Shown in pieces: positions 15,196 to 24,094 of a stretch of 52,853 nucleotides of DNA. Each line of letters opens with the position of its first letter. The stretch's first letter is position 1. The translations under genes and the position numbers were made by a program. This stretch comes from an uncultured Lachnospiraceae bacterium (lineage in GTDB: Bacteria > Bacillota > Clostridia > Lachnospirales > Lachnospiraceae): assembly GCA_910580195.1 (NCBI GenBank), contig CAJTWA010000033.1, positions 1-52,853 of the forward strand. Reading direction: 5' to 3'. The notes under the pieces were generated by a model that was not told the origin of the DNA, did no database searches, and worked only from the letters and a program-made list of their open reading frames with translations.

Positions 15196-16299
15196 ATGAA
15201 AAAAACAATTCTCAGCGTGGCTCTCATAGCAGCCCTAATGCTTTCCCTCACGCTCGCAGGGTGTGGAAACGGCAGTTCGAGCAGCGGTGGGGAACAACAG
15301 GGGGGCAATGGGAAAGTAGTCGGCGTAGCCATGCCGACGCAGAGCTCAGAAAGGTGGATCAAAGACGGCCGGAACATGAAGGCGAAGCTGGAAAGCCTTG
15401 GCTATGAAGTGTTCCTGCAATACGCAGAGGACGACGTACAGGTCCAGCTTGCACAGATTGAAACTATGATAGCCAAAGACGTGGACTGCTTAGTTGTAGC
15501 ATCTGTGGATTCCTCCGCCTTAATCAATGCATTAAAGACCGCCAAGGAAGTCGGCATCCCGGTCATTTCTTACGACCGCCTGCTGATGAACACAGATTCC
15601 GTAGACTACTATGCATCCTTTGATAATGAAGGGGTAGGGCGGAAAATCGGGGAATACATTGAAGAAAAGGCGAACCTGGCAGAGGCAACAGAGCCCCAGA
15701 CCATAGAGTTTTTCATGGGATCGCCGGACGACAACAATGCGGTGCTCTTGTACAAAGGCGTTATGAGCGTATTGCAGAAATACCTTGACGACGGGACCTT
15801 GGTCTGCAAGTCCGGGCGGACCTCCTTTGAGGACACCTGTATCCTGCGCTGGTCCCAAGAAGTGGCCTTGCAGAACTGCGAAAATTACCTCTCAGGGTTC
15901 TATGCAGACGACAAGCTGGATATCTGCTGCTCCGCATTTGATGGGTTTGCCTACGGCATCAAGGCAGCGCTGGAGGCTGCCGGGTACACCGAGGAGGACT
16001 GGCCCATCATCACCGGGCAGGACGCAGAGATTATGGCAGTCAAGAATATCATCGACGGCAAGCAGACCCAGACGATTTTCAAGAACACGGAGCTCCTTGC
16101 AGACAAATGCGCCGGGATGGTGCAGGCAGTAATAGAAGGCAGCGAGCCGGAAATCAACGACACGGAAACGTATGATAACGGGAAGATGGTAGTGCCTTCC
16201 TATCTGTGCGAGCCTTTGTCCCTAGACGTAGACAACTACAAGGAACTTGTCATAGACAGCGGATATTACAAAGAGGAAGAGGTTAAAAATGCAAAATAA
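15196..16299 (+). CDS. chvE: Monosaccharide ABC importer, substrate-binding lipoprotein
   Basis: A 367-residue lipoprotein. The signal peptide MKKTILSVALIAALMLSLTL ends in the lipobox LAGC, followed by a Ser/Gly-rich linker. The mature part is a periplasmic-binding fold of the ChvE/XylF type: VVGVAMPTQSSERWIKDGRN, then DVDCLVVASVDSSALINALK and PVISYDRLLMNTDSVDYYAS. ChvE-type proteins bind arabinose, galactose, glucose or xylose; the exact sugar is unknown, but arabinose would fit the AraR-like regulator. ATG at 15196 has AAGGAGG 9 bases upstream. First gene of an operon with mmsA and mmsB. Confidence 0.9.
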   Translation: MKKTILSVALIAALMLSLTLAGCGNGSSSSGGEQQGGNGKVVGVAMPTQSSERWIKDGRNMKAKLESLGYEVFLQYAEDDVQVQLAQIETMIAKDVDCLVVASVDSSALINALKTAKEVGIPVISYDRLLMNTDSVDYYASFDNEGVGRKIGEYIEEKANLAEATEPQTIEFFMGSPDDNNAVLLYKGVMSVLQKYLDDGTLVCKSGRTSFEDTCILRWSQEVALQNCENYLSGFYADDKLDICCSAFDGFAYGIKAALEAAGYTEEDWPIITGQDAEIMAVKNIIDGKQTQTIFKNTELLADKCAGMVQAVIEGSEPEINDTETYDNGKMVVPSYLCEPLSLDVDNYKELVIDSGYYKEEEVKNAK

Positions 16300-16317
16300 G
16301 AGAAAGGAGTTGAGGAA

Positions 16318-17871
16318 ATGTCAGATTATATTCTGGAAATGAAGCATATTGTCAAGGATTTCTCAGGGGTAAAGGCATTGAACGACGTCAACCTGAAAGT
16401 AAAGCGCGGCGAAGTCCATGCCCTCTGCGGCGAGAACGGCGCCGGGAAATCAACCTTGATGAACGTACTGTCCGGGATTTATCCCTTTGGCACCTATACC
16501 GGCGATATCGTTTACAACGGGGAAATCGTAAAGAACAAGAACATTAAGGACAGCGAGAAAAAAGGGATTGTCATTATCCATCAGGAGCTTGCCTTAAGCC
16601 CGTACCTGTCCATTGCGGAAAATGTGTTCCTCGGCAACGAGCAGATGAAGGTAAACGGCGTCATCGACTGGACCCAGACCCGGAACAAGGCCCAGGAAAT
16701 GCTGGAAAAGGTAGGCCTTGGGCACGAAAACCTAGACGCCCCCATCAACAGCCTTGGGGTAGGAAAGCAGCAGTTAATTGAAATTGCAAAAGCACTGGCA
16801 AAGAAAGTGGATTTGCTGATTTTGGACGAGCCTACCGCAGCCTTGAACGACGAGGAGAGCGCGCAGCTTTTGGAAATCATGCTGAAGCTGAAAAAGCAGG
16901 GCATTACCAGCATCATCATTTCCCATAAATTAAATGAAATCAGCTACGTGGCAGACGCCATCACCGTCATCCGGGACGGCCAGACTATTGAAACGCTCAC
17001 AAAGGGCGTGGACGATTTTTCCGAAGACCGGATTATCAAGGGCATGGTTGGCCGTGAGCTGACAAACCGCTACCCAGAGCGCACGGACTGCCCCATCGGC
17101 GACGTGGTAATGGAAGTGAAGAATTGGAACGTGTACCACCCGGAAGACCCGCACCGCCAAGTGTTAAAGGATATCAACATCAAGGTGCGTGCAGGGGAAG
17201 TGGTAGGCCTTGCAGGCTTAATGGGCGCAGGCAGGACAGAATTTGCCATGAGCGTTTTCGGCCAGCAGTACGGGCAGAAAATTACCGGGCAAATCTTAAT
17301 GCACGGCCAGCAGGTGGAAATCAAGAGCGTAAAAGACGCCATTGCCCATAAAATTGCATACACCTCCGAGGACCGGAAGAATTACGGCTTAATCCTCTTT
17401 AACGACATCAAATGGAACATGTCCTTGGCAGCCTTGCGGGGCTATTTTTCCAAGAACGGCATTGTGGATGAGAATAAAGAAGTCCTTGAGGCGGAGAATT
17501 ACAAGAAACGGATTAACATCAAATCCCATTCCGTCCATCAGGAGGTGGGCAGCCTTTCCGGCGGGAACCAGCAGAAAGTCATCCTTGCAAAATGGATGCT
17601 GACGGAGCCGGACGTACTGATTTTGGACGAGCCAACCCGCGGCATTGACGTAGGGGCAAAATATGAGATTTACTGCGCCATCAACGATTTGGCAAAATCC
17701 GGGAAAGCAGTCATTGTCATTTCCTCTGAAATGCCTGAAATCCTTGGGACGTGCGACCGGACTTACGTGCTGAACGAAGGCCATATTGCCGGCGAATTGT
17801 CAAAAGAAGATTTATCTCAGGAAAAAATCATGAAATGCATTATGCAGGATAATAACAGGAAAGGAGAATAA
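16318..17871 (+). CDS. mmsA: Monosaccharide ABC importer, duplicated ATP-binding subunit
   Basis: A 517-residue protein with two ABC domains in tandem, as in all CUT2 sugar importers. First domain: Walker A GENGAGKSTLMNVLSG, signature LGVGKQQLIEIAKAL, Walker B LLILDEPTAALND. Second domain: degenerate Walker A (GLMGAGRTEFAMSV), signature SLSGGNQQKVILAKWM, Walker B VLILDEPTRGIDVG; the degenerate site is normal in this family. It powers uptake with the permease that follows 2 bases later. AAAGGAGTT precedes the ATG, 18 bases after chvE. Confidence 0.95.
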   Translation: MSDYILEMKHIVKDFSGVKALNDVNLKVKRGEVHALCGENGAGKSTLMNVLSGIYPFGTYTGDIVYNGEIVKNKNIKDSEKKGIVIIHQELALSPYLSIAENVFLGNEQMKVNGVIDWTQTRNKAQEMLEKVGLGHENLDAPINSLGVGKQQLIEIAKALAKKVDLLILDEPTAALNDEESAQLLEIMLKLKKQGITSIIISHKLNEISYVADAITVIRDGQTIETLTKGVDDFSEDRIIKGMVGRELTNRYPERTDCPIGDVVMEVKNWNVYHPEDPHRQVLKDINIKVRAGEVVGLAGLMGAGRTEFAMSVFGQQYGQKITGQILMHGQQVEIKSVKDAIAHKIAYTSEDRKNYGLILFNDIKWNMSLAALRGYFSKNGIVDENKEVLEAENYKKRINIKSHSVHQEVGSLSGGNQQKVILAKWMLTEPDVLILDEPTRGIDVGAKYEIYCAINDLAKSGKAVIVISSEMPEILGTCDRTYVLNEGHIAGELSKEDLSQEKIMKCIMQDNNRKGE

Positions 17872-17873
17872 CA

Positions 17874-19043
17874 ATGGATAAGAAGAAAACGGTAAACCTT
17901 AATTTGAAGCAATACGGCATGGTTTTTGCGATGATTATTATTTTCATCGTGTTCTACGCACTGACAGGAGGCACCAATGCCACCCCAATGAACATCAACA
18001 ACCTGATTATGCAGAACAGCTACGTAGTCATCCTTGCCACCGGCATGCTGCTGTGCGTGCTGACAGGGAACGTAGACCTTGGCGTCGGCTCTTACGTAGC
18101 CCTTTGCGGTGCAGTTGCCGGGAAGCTGATTGTAGAGCAGAACATGAGCATACCGGTAGCAATCCTTGCAGCCCTTGCAGTGGGCGCAATCTTCGGCGCA
18201 TTTAACGGCTTCTTCATTGCATACTTAAATATCCCGCCTTTCGTTGTCACCTTGGCCGGGATGCTGATTGGCCGCGGCCTTACGTATACCTTCTTGGAAA
18301 ACAAGACCGTAGGCCCCCTTCCAGATTCCTTTGTAAAAATCGGCGCAGGCTTTTTCGCCACCAATAAAGTATCCTTTGGCGGCGGGACCATTGATATTGT
18401 TACCATCCTTGTAGCAGTTGTAGCCTCTGTCCTGATTGTAGGCGCAGAGCTTAAGAAAATCAAGACCCAGCAGAAATACGGCTTTGCCATGGTCCCCATG
18501 TGGCAGGTTGGCATAAAGCTGGCAGCAACCTTGTTAATCCTTTGGTTCTTCTTCTTTAAGATTGCAACCTACAACGGGATTCCCTTAATTTTAATCTTGA
18601 TGGGCGTAATTGTAGGCATATACCATTTCATTACCAGCAAGACCGTTGCCGGCCGCCAAGTCTATGCATTGGGCGGCAATGAAAAGGCCGCAAGGCTTTC
18701 CGGCATCAACACCAAGAAGGTGTACTTCTGGGTATACACCAACATGGGGTTCCTCTCCGCAATTGCAGGTATCGTCCTTGCAGCCCGTAACGCATCCGCA
18801 ACCCCCAAGGCCGGGGACGGGTTCGAGCTTGACGCCATCGCAGCCTGCTACATCGGCGGCGCGGCAGCATCCGGCGGCGTGGGCACCATCGTGGGGGCAG
18901 TCATCGGCGCATTCGTTATGGGTATCTTAAATAACGGCATGTTCCTCGTAGGCCTCTCCACCGACTTCCAGAAGGTCGTAAAAGGCCTTGTCCTCCTTGG
19001 GGCAGTAACCTTTGACATCCTCTCCAGCAAGAAGAAAAACTAA
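17874..19043 (+). CDS. mmsB: Monosaccharide ABC importer, permease subunit
   Basis: A 389-residue membrane protein of the CUT2 (RbsC/MmsB) type with about ten hydrophobic segments. Family signatures visible: ATGMLLCVLTGNVDLGVGSY, GAFNGFFIAYLNIPPFVVTL, the cytoplasmic region VYALGGNEKAARLSGINTKK and the C-terminal AIAACYIGGAAASGGVGTIV. The sequence is slightly longer than typical RbsC, as are MmsB/GguB proteins. GAAAGGAGAATAAC overlaps the end of mmsA. A strong terminator follows. Confidence 0.95.
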   Translation: MDKKKTVNLNLKQYGMVFAMIIIFIVFYALTGGTNATPMNINNLIMQNSYVVILATGMLLCVLTGNVDLGVGSYVALCGAVAGKLIVEQNMSIPVAILAALAVGAIFGAFNGFFIAYLNIPPFVVTLAGMLIGRGLTYTFLENKTVGPLPDSFVKIGAGFFATNKVSFGGGTIDIVTILVAVVASVLIVGAELKKIKTQQKYGFAMVPMWQVGIKLAATLLILWFFFFKIATYNGIPLILILMGVIVGIYHFITSKTVAGRQVYALGGNEKAARLSGINTKKVYFWVYTNMGFLSAIAGIVLAARNASATPKAGDGFELDAIAACYIGGAAASGGVGTIVGAVIGAFVMGILNNGMFLVGLSTDFQKVVKGLVLLGAVTFDILSSKKKN

Positions 19044-19111
19044 TCCAAGCCACTACATACCCTGCCCCCGCAGCCTATCCCAAACTACATGGGCTGCAGG
19101 GGCAAAGAAAG

Positions 19112-19151
19112 AGAACCCTAAAACGGCACAGTGCCGCGTTAGGGTTCTTTT
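19112..19151 (+). terminator. Intrinsic terminator of the chvE-mmsA-mmsB operon
   Basis: AGAACCCTAA 19112-19121 pairs with TTAGGGTTCT 19139-19148, with an inner GGCAC/GTGCC stem, and is followed by T residues. An additional CTGCAGGGGC/GCCCCCGCAG-like pairing lies just upstream (19058-19105). Confidence 0.85.
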
Positions 19152-19271
19152 CACATGGGCCGATTTCTAAAGGCAAGCGCCAACTCCCCCTTCCCTTGTA
19201 CCAACACCTGTCTATATCCACAAAACCTGTACATACTTTTTGGTGCATTTCCCAATTGCCAAACGGAAAGT

Positions 19272-19350
19272 TGTATTGTATATTTAGAGAATAATTACAA
19301 TACATCAATCACTAAAACGTGTTTTTTTGCTTTTTGCATACAGTACAAAA
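19272..19350 (+). promoter_or_regulatory. Likely control region of the GntR/LacI regulator
   Basis: TGTATTGTA 19272-19280 and TACAATACA 19296-19304 form a perfect inverted repeat around 15 bases, and a CAGTACAAAA half-site lies at 19341-19350 just before the Shine-Dalgarno. These resemble half-sites of the TTGTAC motif found before chvE and suggest autoregulation. The remainder of the 322-bp gap holds the operon terminator. Confidence 0.4.
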
Positions 19351-19365
19351 ACGGAGGCAGATACA

Positions 19366-20472
19366 ATGGAAGAACCAGTTGCAAAATATAAAGAGATATG
19401 CCAGTGGGTAAAAAAACACCTTGAAAATGGGGAGTTAAAGCCCGGCGACAGGATAGAATCGGAGCATAAGCTGTGCAGCCGGTTTGGGGTCAGCAGGCAG
19501 ACCGTGCGGCATGCCATTGCCGTGCTGGAGGAAGAAGGCATTGTCAGGAGGCACCGGGGCAGCGGGACCTACATCAACGACATGGAAAAAGCCCCTCCCA
19601 AAAAGGAACGGACCATGCAGATTGCGGTCATGACAACTTTTGTGCAGGAATACATTTTTTCCTCCATTATCCGGGAACTGGAGGCACAGTTTTCCGAGGC
19701 AGAATACAGCCTGCAAATATCTGTCACGAACAACTCTGTGGAAAAGGAGCGGTTCATTTTAAAGAATATCCTGAACAAAAACACCGTGGACGGCCTGATT
19801 GCCGAAACCACGAGGAGCGGCCTGCCCAACCCCAACTTAGGCATTTACCAGAACATTATGGAGCGGGGCATCCCGGTGCTGTTCATCAACAGTTACTATC
19901 CCCATTTAAATGCCCCCCATGTCAGCTTAAATGACAAACTGGCGGGAAAATTGGTGACGGAATACCTGCTGCAGCAAGGCCACCGGGACATTGCCGCTAT
20001 TTTCAAATGCGACGATGGGCAGGGGCACCAGCGCTATGCCGGTTATCTGGAAGCCCTGATGGAAGCCAATGCCAAAATCAATGACAGGTGCGTGGTGTGG
20101 GTAGACACGGAGCTGATGTCCGCCATAGACAAGGGCGCCCCATGGCTGTTTGGGAGGATTGAGGGATGTACGGCATGTGTCTGCTATAACGACGAGGTGG
20201 CAAGCAAGCTGCTTTCCCTCTGCAAAGCCAGCCATATCCGGGTACCAGAGGATTTGTCCGTTATCAGCATTGACAATTCCGATATGGCAAGCTACTGCGA
20301 AGTCCCCCTGACCTCCGCGGAAAACCCAATCCAAGACATGGCAAAAATTGCCGCCTTGGAAATGCTTGATTTAATTAATGGGAAAGAAGTGCCCTATTCC
20401 ACCGAGCTGGAAGGCGGGATTGTAGCCCGCTCTTCGGTGGCGCCCTTAGTCCAGATGCCATATGGACTTTAG
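19366..20472 (+). CDS. GntR-type regulator with LacI-like sugar-binding domain (AraR-like)
   Basis: A 368-residue repressor. Residues 1-75 form a GntR winged helix (YKEICQWVKKHLENGELKPG, then SRFGVSRQTVRHAIAVLEEE and RHRGSGTYIND). Residues about 85-365 form a LacI-type effector domain (MQIAVMTTFVQEYIFSSIIR, GHRDIAAIFKCDDGQGHQRY, VPEDLSVISIDNSDMASYCE). The combination of GntR head and LacI body is that of AraR, the arabinose repressor. Start at 19366 has GGAGGC 8 bases upstream. It lies directly after the importer operon, and AraR-like palindromes precede that operon, so it most likely controls it. Confidence 0.9.
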   Translation: MEEPVAKYKEICQWVKKHLENGELKPGDRIESEHKLCSRFGVSRQTVRHAIAVLEEEGIVRRHRGSGTYINDMEKAPPKKERTMQIAVMTTFVQEYIFSSIIRELEAQFSEAEYSLQISVTNNSVEKERFILKNILNKNTVDGLIAETTRSGLPNPNLGIYQNIMERGIPVLFINSYYPHLNAPHVSLNDKLAGKLVTEYLLQQGHRDIAAIFKCDDGQGHQRYAGYLEALMEANAKINDRCVVWVDTELMSAIDKGAPWLFGRIEGCTACVCYNDEVASKLLSLCKASHIRVPEDLSVISIDNSDMASYCEVPLTSAENPIQDMAKIAALEMLDLINGKEVPYSTELEGGIVARSSVAPLVQMPYGL

Positions 20473-20544
20473 GGAGGAAACGTGGTAAAATGGGAAATGG
20501 CGTAAGCGGCAGGCTGGCGCAGACAGAAGGGCAAAGGGAAAGGA

Positions 20545-21699
20545 ATGGTAGAAGTTATGAAAAAAGGGATTATTTTTGATTTGGACGGAACATTGTGGGA
20601 TTCATCCCAAGGGGTAGCAGAATCTTGGCAGGAGGCCTTGGAAAAGCATTTTGACATTGAAAAAGTCATTACCGCAGGGATGATCCAAGGGGTGATGGGA
20701 AAAAGCATGTATGAGATTTCCGACATCCTTTTTTCCGAATTTGAAATAAAAAAGCGCAGGGAACTGCTGTCGTACTGCTGCGAGCAGGAAAATGAATATA
20801 TCCGCACCCATGGCGGGATCCTGATGGACGGCTTGGAGGAAGCCTTGGGCCAGTTGAAATCCAGCGGGTACCATTTAAGCATTGTCAGCAACTGCCAAGA
20901 AGGATACATTGAAGCATTTTTGGAATACCACAAGCTGGGGGACTATTTCGATGATTTTGAATGTTTTGGCAGGACAGGCCGTGAGAAAGGGCGGAATATC
21001 CGTCTGGTGGTGGAACGGAACCAGTTAGACATGGCTGTTTATATCGGGGACGTCCAAGGGGATTACGATGCAGCCCAGAAGGCCGGCGTGCCCTTTATCC
21101 ATGCCAAGAACGGCTATGGATCCATCCGGGAAGAAGTGCCTTACATTACAGGGCTCTCCCAGATTCCCAAGGTGGTGGCAGAGGTGTTTGCCAAAGGGGA
21201 GCAGGCAGGCGGCAGCCAAATGGAAAAAATTGCAAGTTTTACCATAGACCATATCAAGCTAGAGCCCGGCATTTACGTTTCCAGAAAAGACGAAGTGGGG
21301 CATGAGGTCATCACAACCTTTGATTTACGCATGACTTCCCCCAATGACGAGCCAGTGATGAACACGGCGGAAGTGCATACCATTGAGCATTTGGCAGCCA
21401 CCTACCTGCGCAATGAGCCGGGGTATGGGGATAAAGTCATTTATTTCGGCCCCATGGGCTGCCGGACAGGGTTTTACCTGCTGCTGGCCGGGGATTATGA
21501 GTCTAAGGACGTCGTAACCCTTATCACAAAGCTTTTTGAATTCATCCGGGATTTTGAAGGGGAAGTGCCCGGCGCAAGCCCCAAGGACTGCGGCAACTAT
21601 CTGGACATGAACCTTGGGATGGCAAAATATTTAGCAGGGCGTTATCTGGATCATACCTTGTACAGCATCGACAGCAAGCATTTGGTATACCCGGAATAA
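20545..21699 (+). CDS. luxS: HAD phosphatase fused to S-ribosylhomocysteine lyase (LuxS)
   Basis: A 384-residue two-domain protein. Residues about 5-220 are a HAD-IA hydrolase: motif I IIFDLDGTLWDSS, motif II LSIVSNCQ, motif IV region YIGDVQGDYDAAQKAGVPFI. Residues 226-384 are a complete LuxS beginning MEKIASFTIDHIKLEPGIYV; metal and catalytic residues are present: HTIEH, the Cys of GPMGCRTGFYL, and DCGNYLDMN. LuxS splits S-ribosylhomocysteine into homocysteine and DPD, the AI-2 precursor. LuxS is usually a free protein of about 155 residues. No strong ribosome site precedes the inner ATG (21222), so fusion is real unless internal initiation occurs. An alternative start is 20557. Confidence 0.93.
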   Translation: MVEVMKKGIIFDLDGTLWDSSQGVAESWQEALEKHFDIEKVITAGMIQGVMGKSMYEISDILFSEFEIKKRRELLSYCCEQENEYIRTHGGILMDGLEEALGQLKSSGYHLSIVSNCQEGYIEAFLEYHKLGDYFDDFECFGRTGREKGRNIRLVVERNQLDMAVYIGDVQGDYDAAQKAGVPFIHAKNGYGSIREEVPYITGLSQIPKVVAEVFAKGEQAGGSQMEKIASFTIDHIKLEPGIYVSRKDEVGHEVITTFDLRMTSPNDEPVMNTAEVHTIEHLAATYLRNEPGYGDKVIYFGPMGCRTGFYLLLAGDYESKDVVTLITKLFEFIRDFEGEVPGASPKDCGNYLDMNLGMAKYLAGRYLDHTLYSIDSKHLVYPE

Positions 21700-21782
21700 A
21701 AGGAACGGAAAGACAGGCAAGCGGTGTATGCGGGTGTTATAGGCATCTGGTATGCCCGGAATAAAAGAAATGGAAAGAAGGG
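21678..21782. repeat. Tandem duplication of the luxS 3' end
   Basis: The last 22 coding bases plus stop and 15 following bases (21678-21717) recur at 21743-21782 with about six differences (period 65). Shared core: CCCGGAATAAAAG. The second copy carries the ribosome-binding region of mtnN. Confidence 0.85.
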
Positions 21783-21795
21783 ATGGTTGGTTAAG

Positions 21796-22494
21796 ATGAA
21801 AAAAGTAGGGATTATCGGGGCCATGGAACTGGAAGTAGAAGCCCTGAAAGGGAAAATGGAACTGAAGCGCAAAGTAGAAAAGGCTTCCATGGAATTTTTG
21901 GAAGGCGCCTTGGAAGGCACAGAAGTCGTGGTGGTAAGGAGCGGCATCGGCAAGGTAAATGCTGCAGTCTGCACCCAGATTTTATGCGACTGTTTCCAAG
22001 TGACGCATATTATCAATACAGGCATCGCCGGTTCCCTGAAAAATGAAATTGACATCGGGGACATTGTAGTGTCCACAGACGTCCTCCACCATGACGTGGA
22101 CGTGCAGGTATTCGGCTACCCGCTGGGGGAAGTGCCGCAGCTTGGCCGCCTGTCTTTCCCCACAGACGAACATTTAGCGCAGCTTGCCGTGTCCTGCTGC
22201 AAAGAAGCCAACCCGGATATTTCCGTGTACCGGGGCAGGATTGTAAGCGGGGATCAATTTATCAGCGACAAAGAGGTGAAAGAGCGGATTACCAAGAATT
22301 TCCAAGGGTTCTGCGTGGAAATGGAAGGGGCCTCTATTGCCCATGCCGCGTACTTGAACCATGTGCCTTTTGTAATTATCCGGGCAATTTCCGACAAAGC
22401 GGACGACAGCGCAGAAATGGACTACCCGGCATTTGAAAAAGCGGCAGCGGCACATTCCGAGGCCTTGGTAGAGCATATGCTGCCCCGGATATAA
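21796..22494 (+). CDS. mtnN: 5'-methylthioadenosine/S-adenosylhomocysteine nucleosidase
   Basis: A 232-residue enzyme (Pfs/MtnN) that removes adenine from S-adenosylhomocysteine and methylthioadenosine. It starts MKKVGIIGAMELEVEALKGK, the family N-terminus. Also seen: VVVRSGIGKVNAAVCTQILC, NTGIAGSLKNEIDIGDIVVS, the substrate-binding FCVEMEGASIAHAAYLN and the catalytic region IIRAISDKADDSA, in which Asp is the general acid. Its product S-ribosylhomocysteine is the substrate of LuxS, whose gene lies 96 bases upstream, so the two form one pathway unit for homocysteine recovery and AI-2 formation. Confidence 0.96.
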   Translation: MKKVGIIGAMELEVEALKGKMELKRKVEKASMEFLEGALEGTEVVVVRSGIGKVNAAVCTQILCDCFQVTHIINTGIAGSLKNEIDIGDIVVSTDVLHHDVDVQVFGYPLGEVPQLGRLSFPTDEHLAQLAVSCCKEANPDISVYRGRIVSGDQFISDKEVKERITKNFQGFCVEMEGASIAHAAYLNHVPFVIIRAISDKADDSAEMDYPAFEKAAAAHSEALVEHMLPRI

Positions 22495-22679
22495 GGCTTT
22501 AGCGCGAACTTTTTTCTTTTCCATGCACAGGCAGTTTGGGCAATCCTTTCCCCTAAGCAAACGCTTCATTTTATAAGAATTTCTTAATTCGGGAAAATGC
22601 CGTTGTTTCTCCGGAATCCTTGTGCTATAATCCAGTGAGATAAACGGAAAAGAAAGCATGAAAGCAAAAGGGTGGTTCA

Positions 22680-23369
22680 ATGAAGGAGAGAGTAAGGGTA
22701 TTTTTCAGCCGTTACCGCCACGTATGGGTGATGTCCTATTTTGCCATATACCTGATATGGTTTGCATATCTGGAGCGGACAGTGACGAGGCGGTTCCATG
22801 TCATCCACATGCCGGTGGACGATTACATCCCATTTATCGAAGTATTTGTCGTCCCATATTTCCTGTGGTTTGGGTATGTGGCGGCTGCAGTTGCATTTTT
22901 CTTTTTCAAGGATGTGAAGGACTATTATAAGCTGTGCATTTTCCTGTTTGTAGGGATGACGGTTTTCCTTGTGGTATCTACGGTATACCCCAACGGGCAT
23001 TACCTGCGGCCAAGGGTATTTGAGAGGGACAACATATTTGTCACAATGGTAAAGGGGCTTTATATGGTGGACACCCCTACCAACCTGTTCCCCAGCATCC
23101 ATGTGTACAATTCCATTGGCGTGCACCTTTCGGTCATGCACAGCAGCCAGTTAAAGGGGAAGAAGTGGGTGCGGCGGGGCTCCTTTGTGCTGATGGCGTC
23201 CATCGTTGCCTCCACCATGTTTTTGAAGCAGCACTCTGTGTTCGATGTCATTACCGGGTGCATTATGGCGGTTGTCATGTATACCCTGGTTTACGGCGGG
23301 GAACTGTTATCAGGCCGCAGGCGCGTCTATGGCAGGGGCCGCACGGGGAATTTAGTAACTGACAAATGA
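22680..23369 (+). CDS. PAP2-superfamily membrane phosphatase
   Basis: A 229-residue protein with about six hydrophobic segments and the acid-phosphatase signatures of the PAP2 family: a basic KxxxxxxRP-like region (YPNGHYLRPRVFER), the second motif NLFPSIHVYNS with the catalytic His, and the third motif KQHSVFDVITG with His and Asp. It is closest in feel to Aur1/Ipt1-type inositolphosphotransferase-like members and may act on lipid phosphates or undecaprenyl diphosphate. A TATAAT at 22625 may serve as -10. GGTTCA and weak GG-rich bases precede the ATG. Confidence 0.85.
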   Translation: MKERVRVFFSRYRHVWVMSYFAIYLIWFAYLERTVTRRFHVIHMPVDDYIPFIEVFVVPYFLWFGYVAAAVAFFFFKDVKDYYKLCIFLFVGMTVFLVVSTVYPNGHYLRPRVFERDNIFVTMVKGLYMVDTPTNLFPSIHVYNSIGVHLSVMHSSQLKGKKWVRRGSFVLMASIVASTMFLKQHSVFDVITGCIMAVVMYTLVYGGELLSGRRRVYGRGRTGNLVTDK

Positions 23370-23385
23370 CGGGGAAACGTGTAAA

Positions 23386-23418
23386 GCCGCTGCCTGCGCC
23401 GCAGGGGCGGCATTTCTT
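23386..23418 (+). terminator. Terminator after the PAP2 gene
   Basis: GCCGC at 23386-23390 and GGCGGC at 23406-23411 enclose CCTGCG/CGCAGG; the stem is followed by ATTTCTT. Confidence 0.6.
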
Positions 23419-23471
23419 CGCCTGCCTATCCGGGCAGATGGAAAAACAGGCTGTGGAAGGATGGTGGAAAT

Positions 23472-23675
23472 ATGGGGATGAGCAGCCAGCAATCTGAAGT
23501 GTATCATGCGCTGATATCCTTTGCGGATAAACTGATTGATAGGGAGAAGGATGTTGTTTCTTTGCAGGGGACAGGACATGCGTATATCAGATATATTTGT
23601 GATGATGCAATGCGGGAACAGAAGCAGGAAAAAATGATACGCCTGCCTATGCAGCAGGGCTTGCAAATGAAATAA
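23472..23675 (+). CDS. Hypothetical 67-residue protein
   Basis: The product (MGMSSQQSEVYHALISFADK, then REKDVVSLQGTGHAYIRYIC and DDAMREQKQEKMIRLPMQQG) has no domain I recognise and no membrane segment. It ends 7 bases before the tRNA-Pro fragment, so it may itself be a leftover of insertion events. The start codon context (GGTGGAAAT before ATG) is weak. It may not be expressed. Confidence 0.35.
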   Translation: MGMSSQQSEVYHALISFADKLIDREKDVVSLQGTGHAYIRYICDDAMREQKQEKMIRLPMQQGLQMK

Positions 23676-23681
23676 GAAAAA

Positions 23682-23716
23682 TCGGGGTAACAGGATTCGA
23701 ACCTGCGACCTCACGG
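23682..23716 (-). repeat. Attachment-site copy: 35-bp 3' end of tRNA-Pro (distal)
   Basis: These 35 bases are identical to the 3' end of the tRNA-Pro gene at 26779-26813: T-arm, acceptor strand and discriminator base. The match stops at the anticodon stem. A preceding A-run extends it to about 40 bases. A tRNA 3' end repeated 3.1 kb from the intact gene is the classical mark of tyrosine-integrase insertion. Confidence 0.9.
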
Positions 23717-23882
23717 TGCGCAAGCAAAGCCTGAAAACGGCGTAAATAAAGGGATTCAGAAAGCAGGTAACCAAAAGGTAATTAAAAAAGTAATCAGAAC
23801 AGTTGTACGAAGAAATAACCATCTAAGAAAGGGATAATCCTGTACATCGTGGAATTGAATAATTCAAACATTTGGACACCTG

Positions 23883-23930
23883 AATAAGTCCATTACCAGT
23901 TTAGTAGCAGATTGGTAGTGGGCTTATTTT
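23883..23930 (+). terminator. Hairpin terminator inside the island
   Basis: AATAAGTCCATTACCA at 23883-23898 pairs with TGGTAGTGGGCTTATT at 23913-23928 with G-U pairs, and is followed by TTAG. Apart from this hairpin and the att copy, the stretch 23717-24094 shows no gene. Confidence 0.6.
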
Positions 23931-24094
23931 AGTGCCTGAATATGCCCATGCAGGTTTTATAAGCAGTTTCCACCCCATACCAGTAACTTCCCTCCACCCC
24001 AAATAAAAAAACGCCCCTATCCTTCCAAAAAGGCACAAAAAACCTAACACATAGAACAACCCCCCCTTAGCTTGAAACTACAGTTTTCAGCAGT

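Noticed and set aside
20545..21699. Treating HAD and LuxS as two overlapping genes
   Set aside because: The frame is continuous, there is no stop, and the bases before the inner ATG (GGCAGGCGGCAGCCAA) are a poor ribosome site; kept as a fusion with internal start noted as the alternative.
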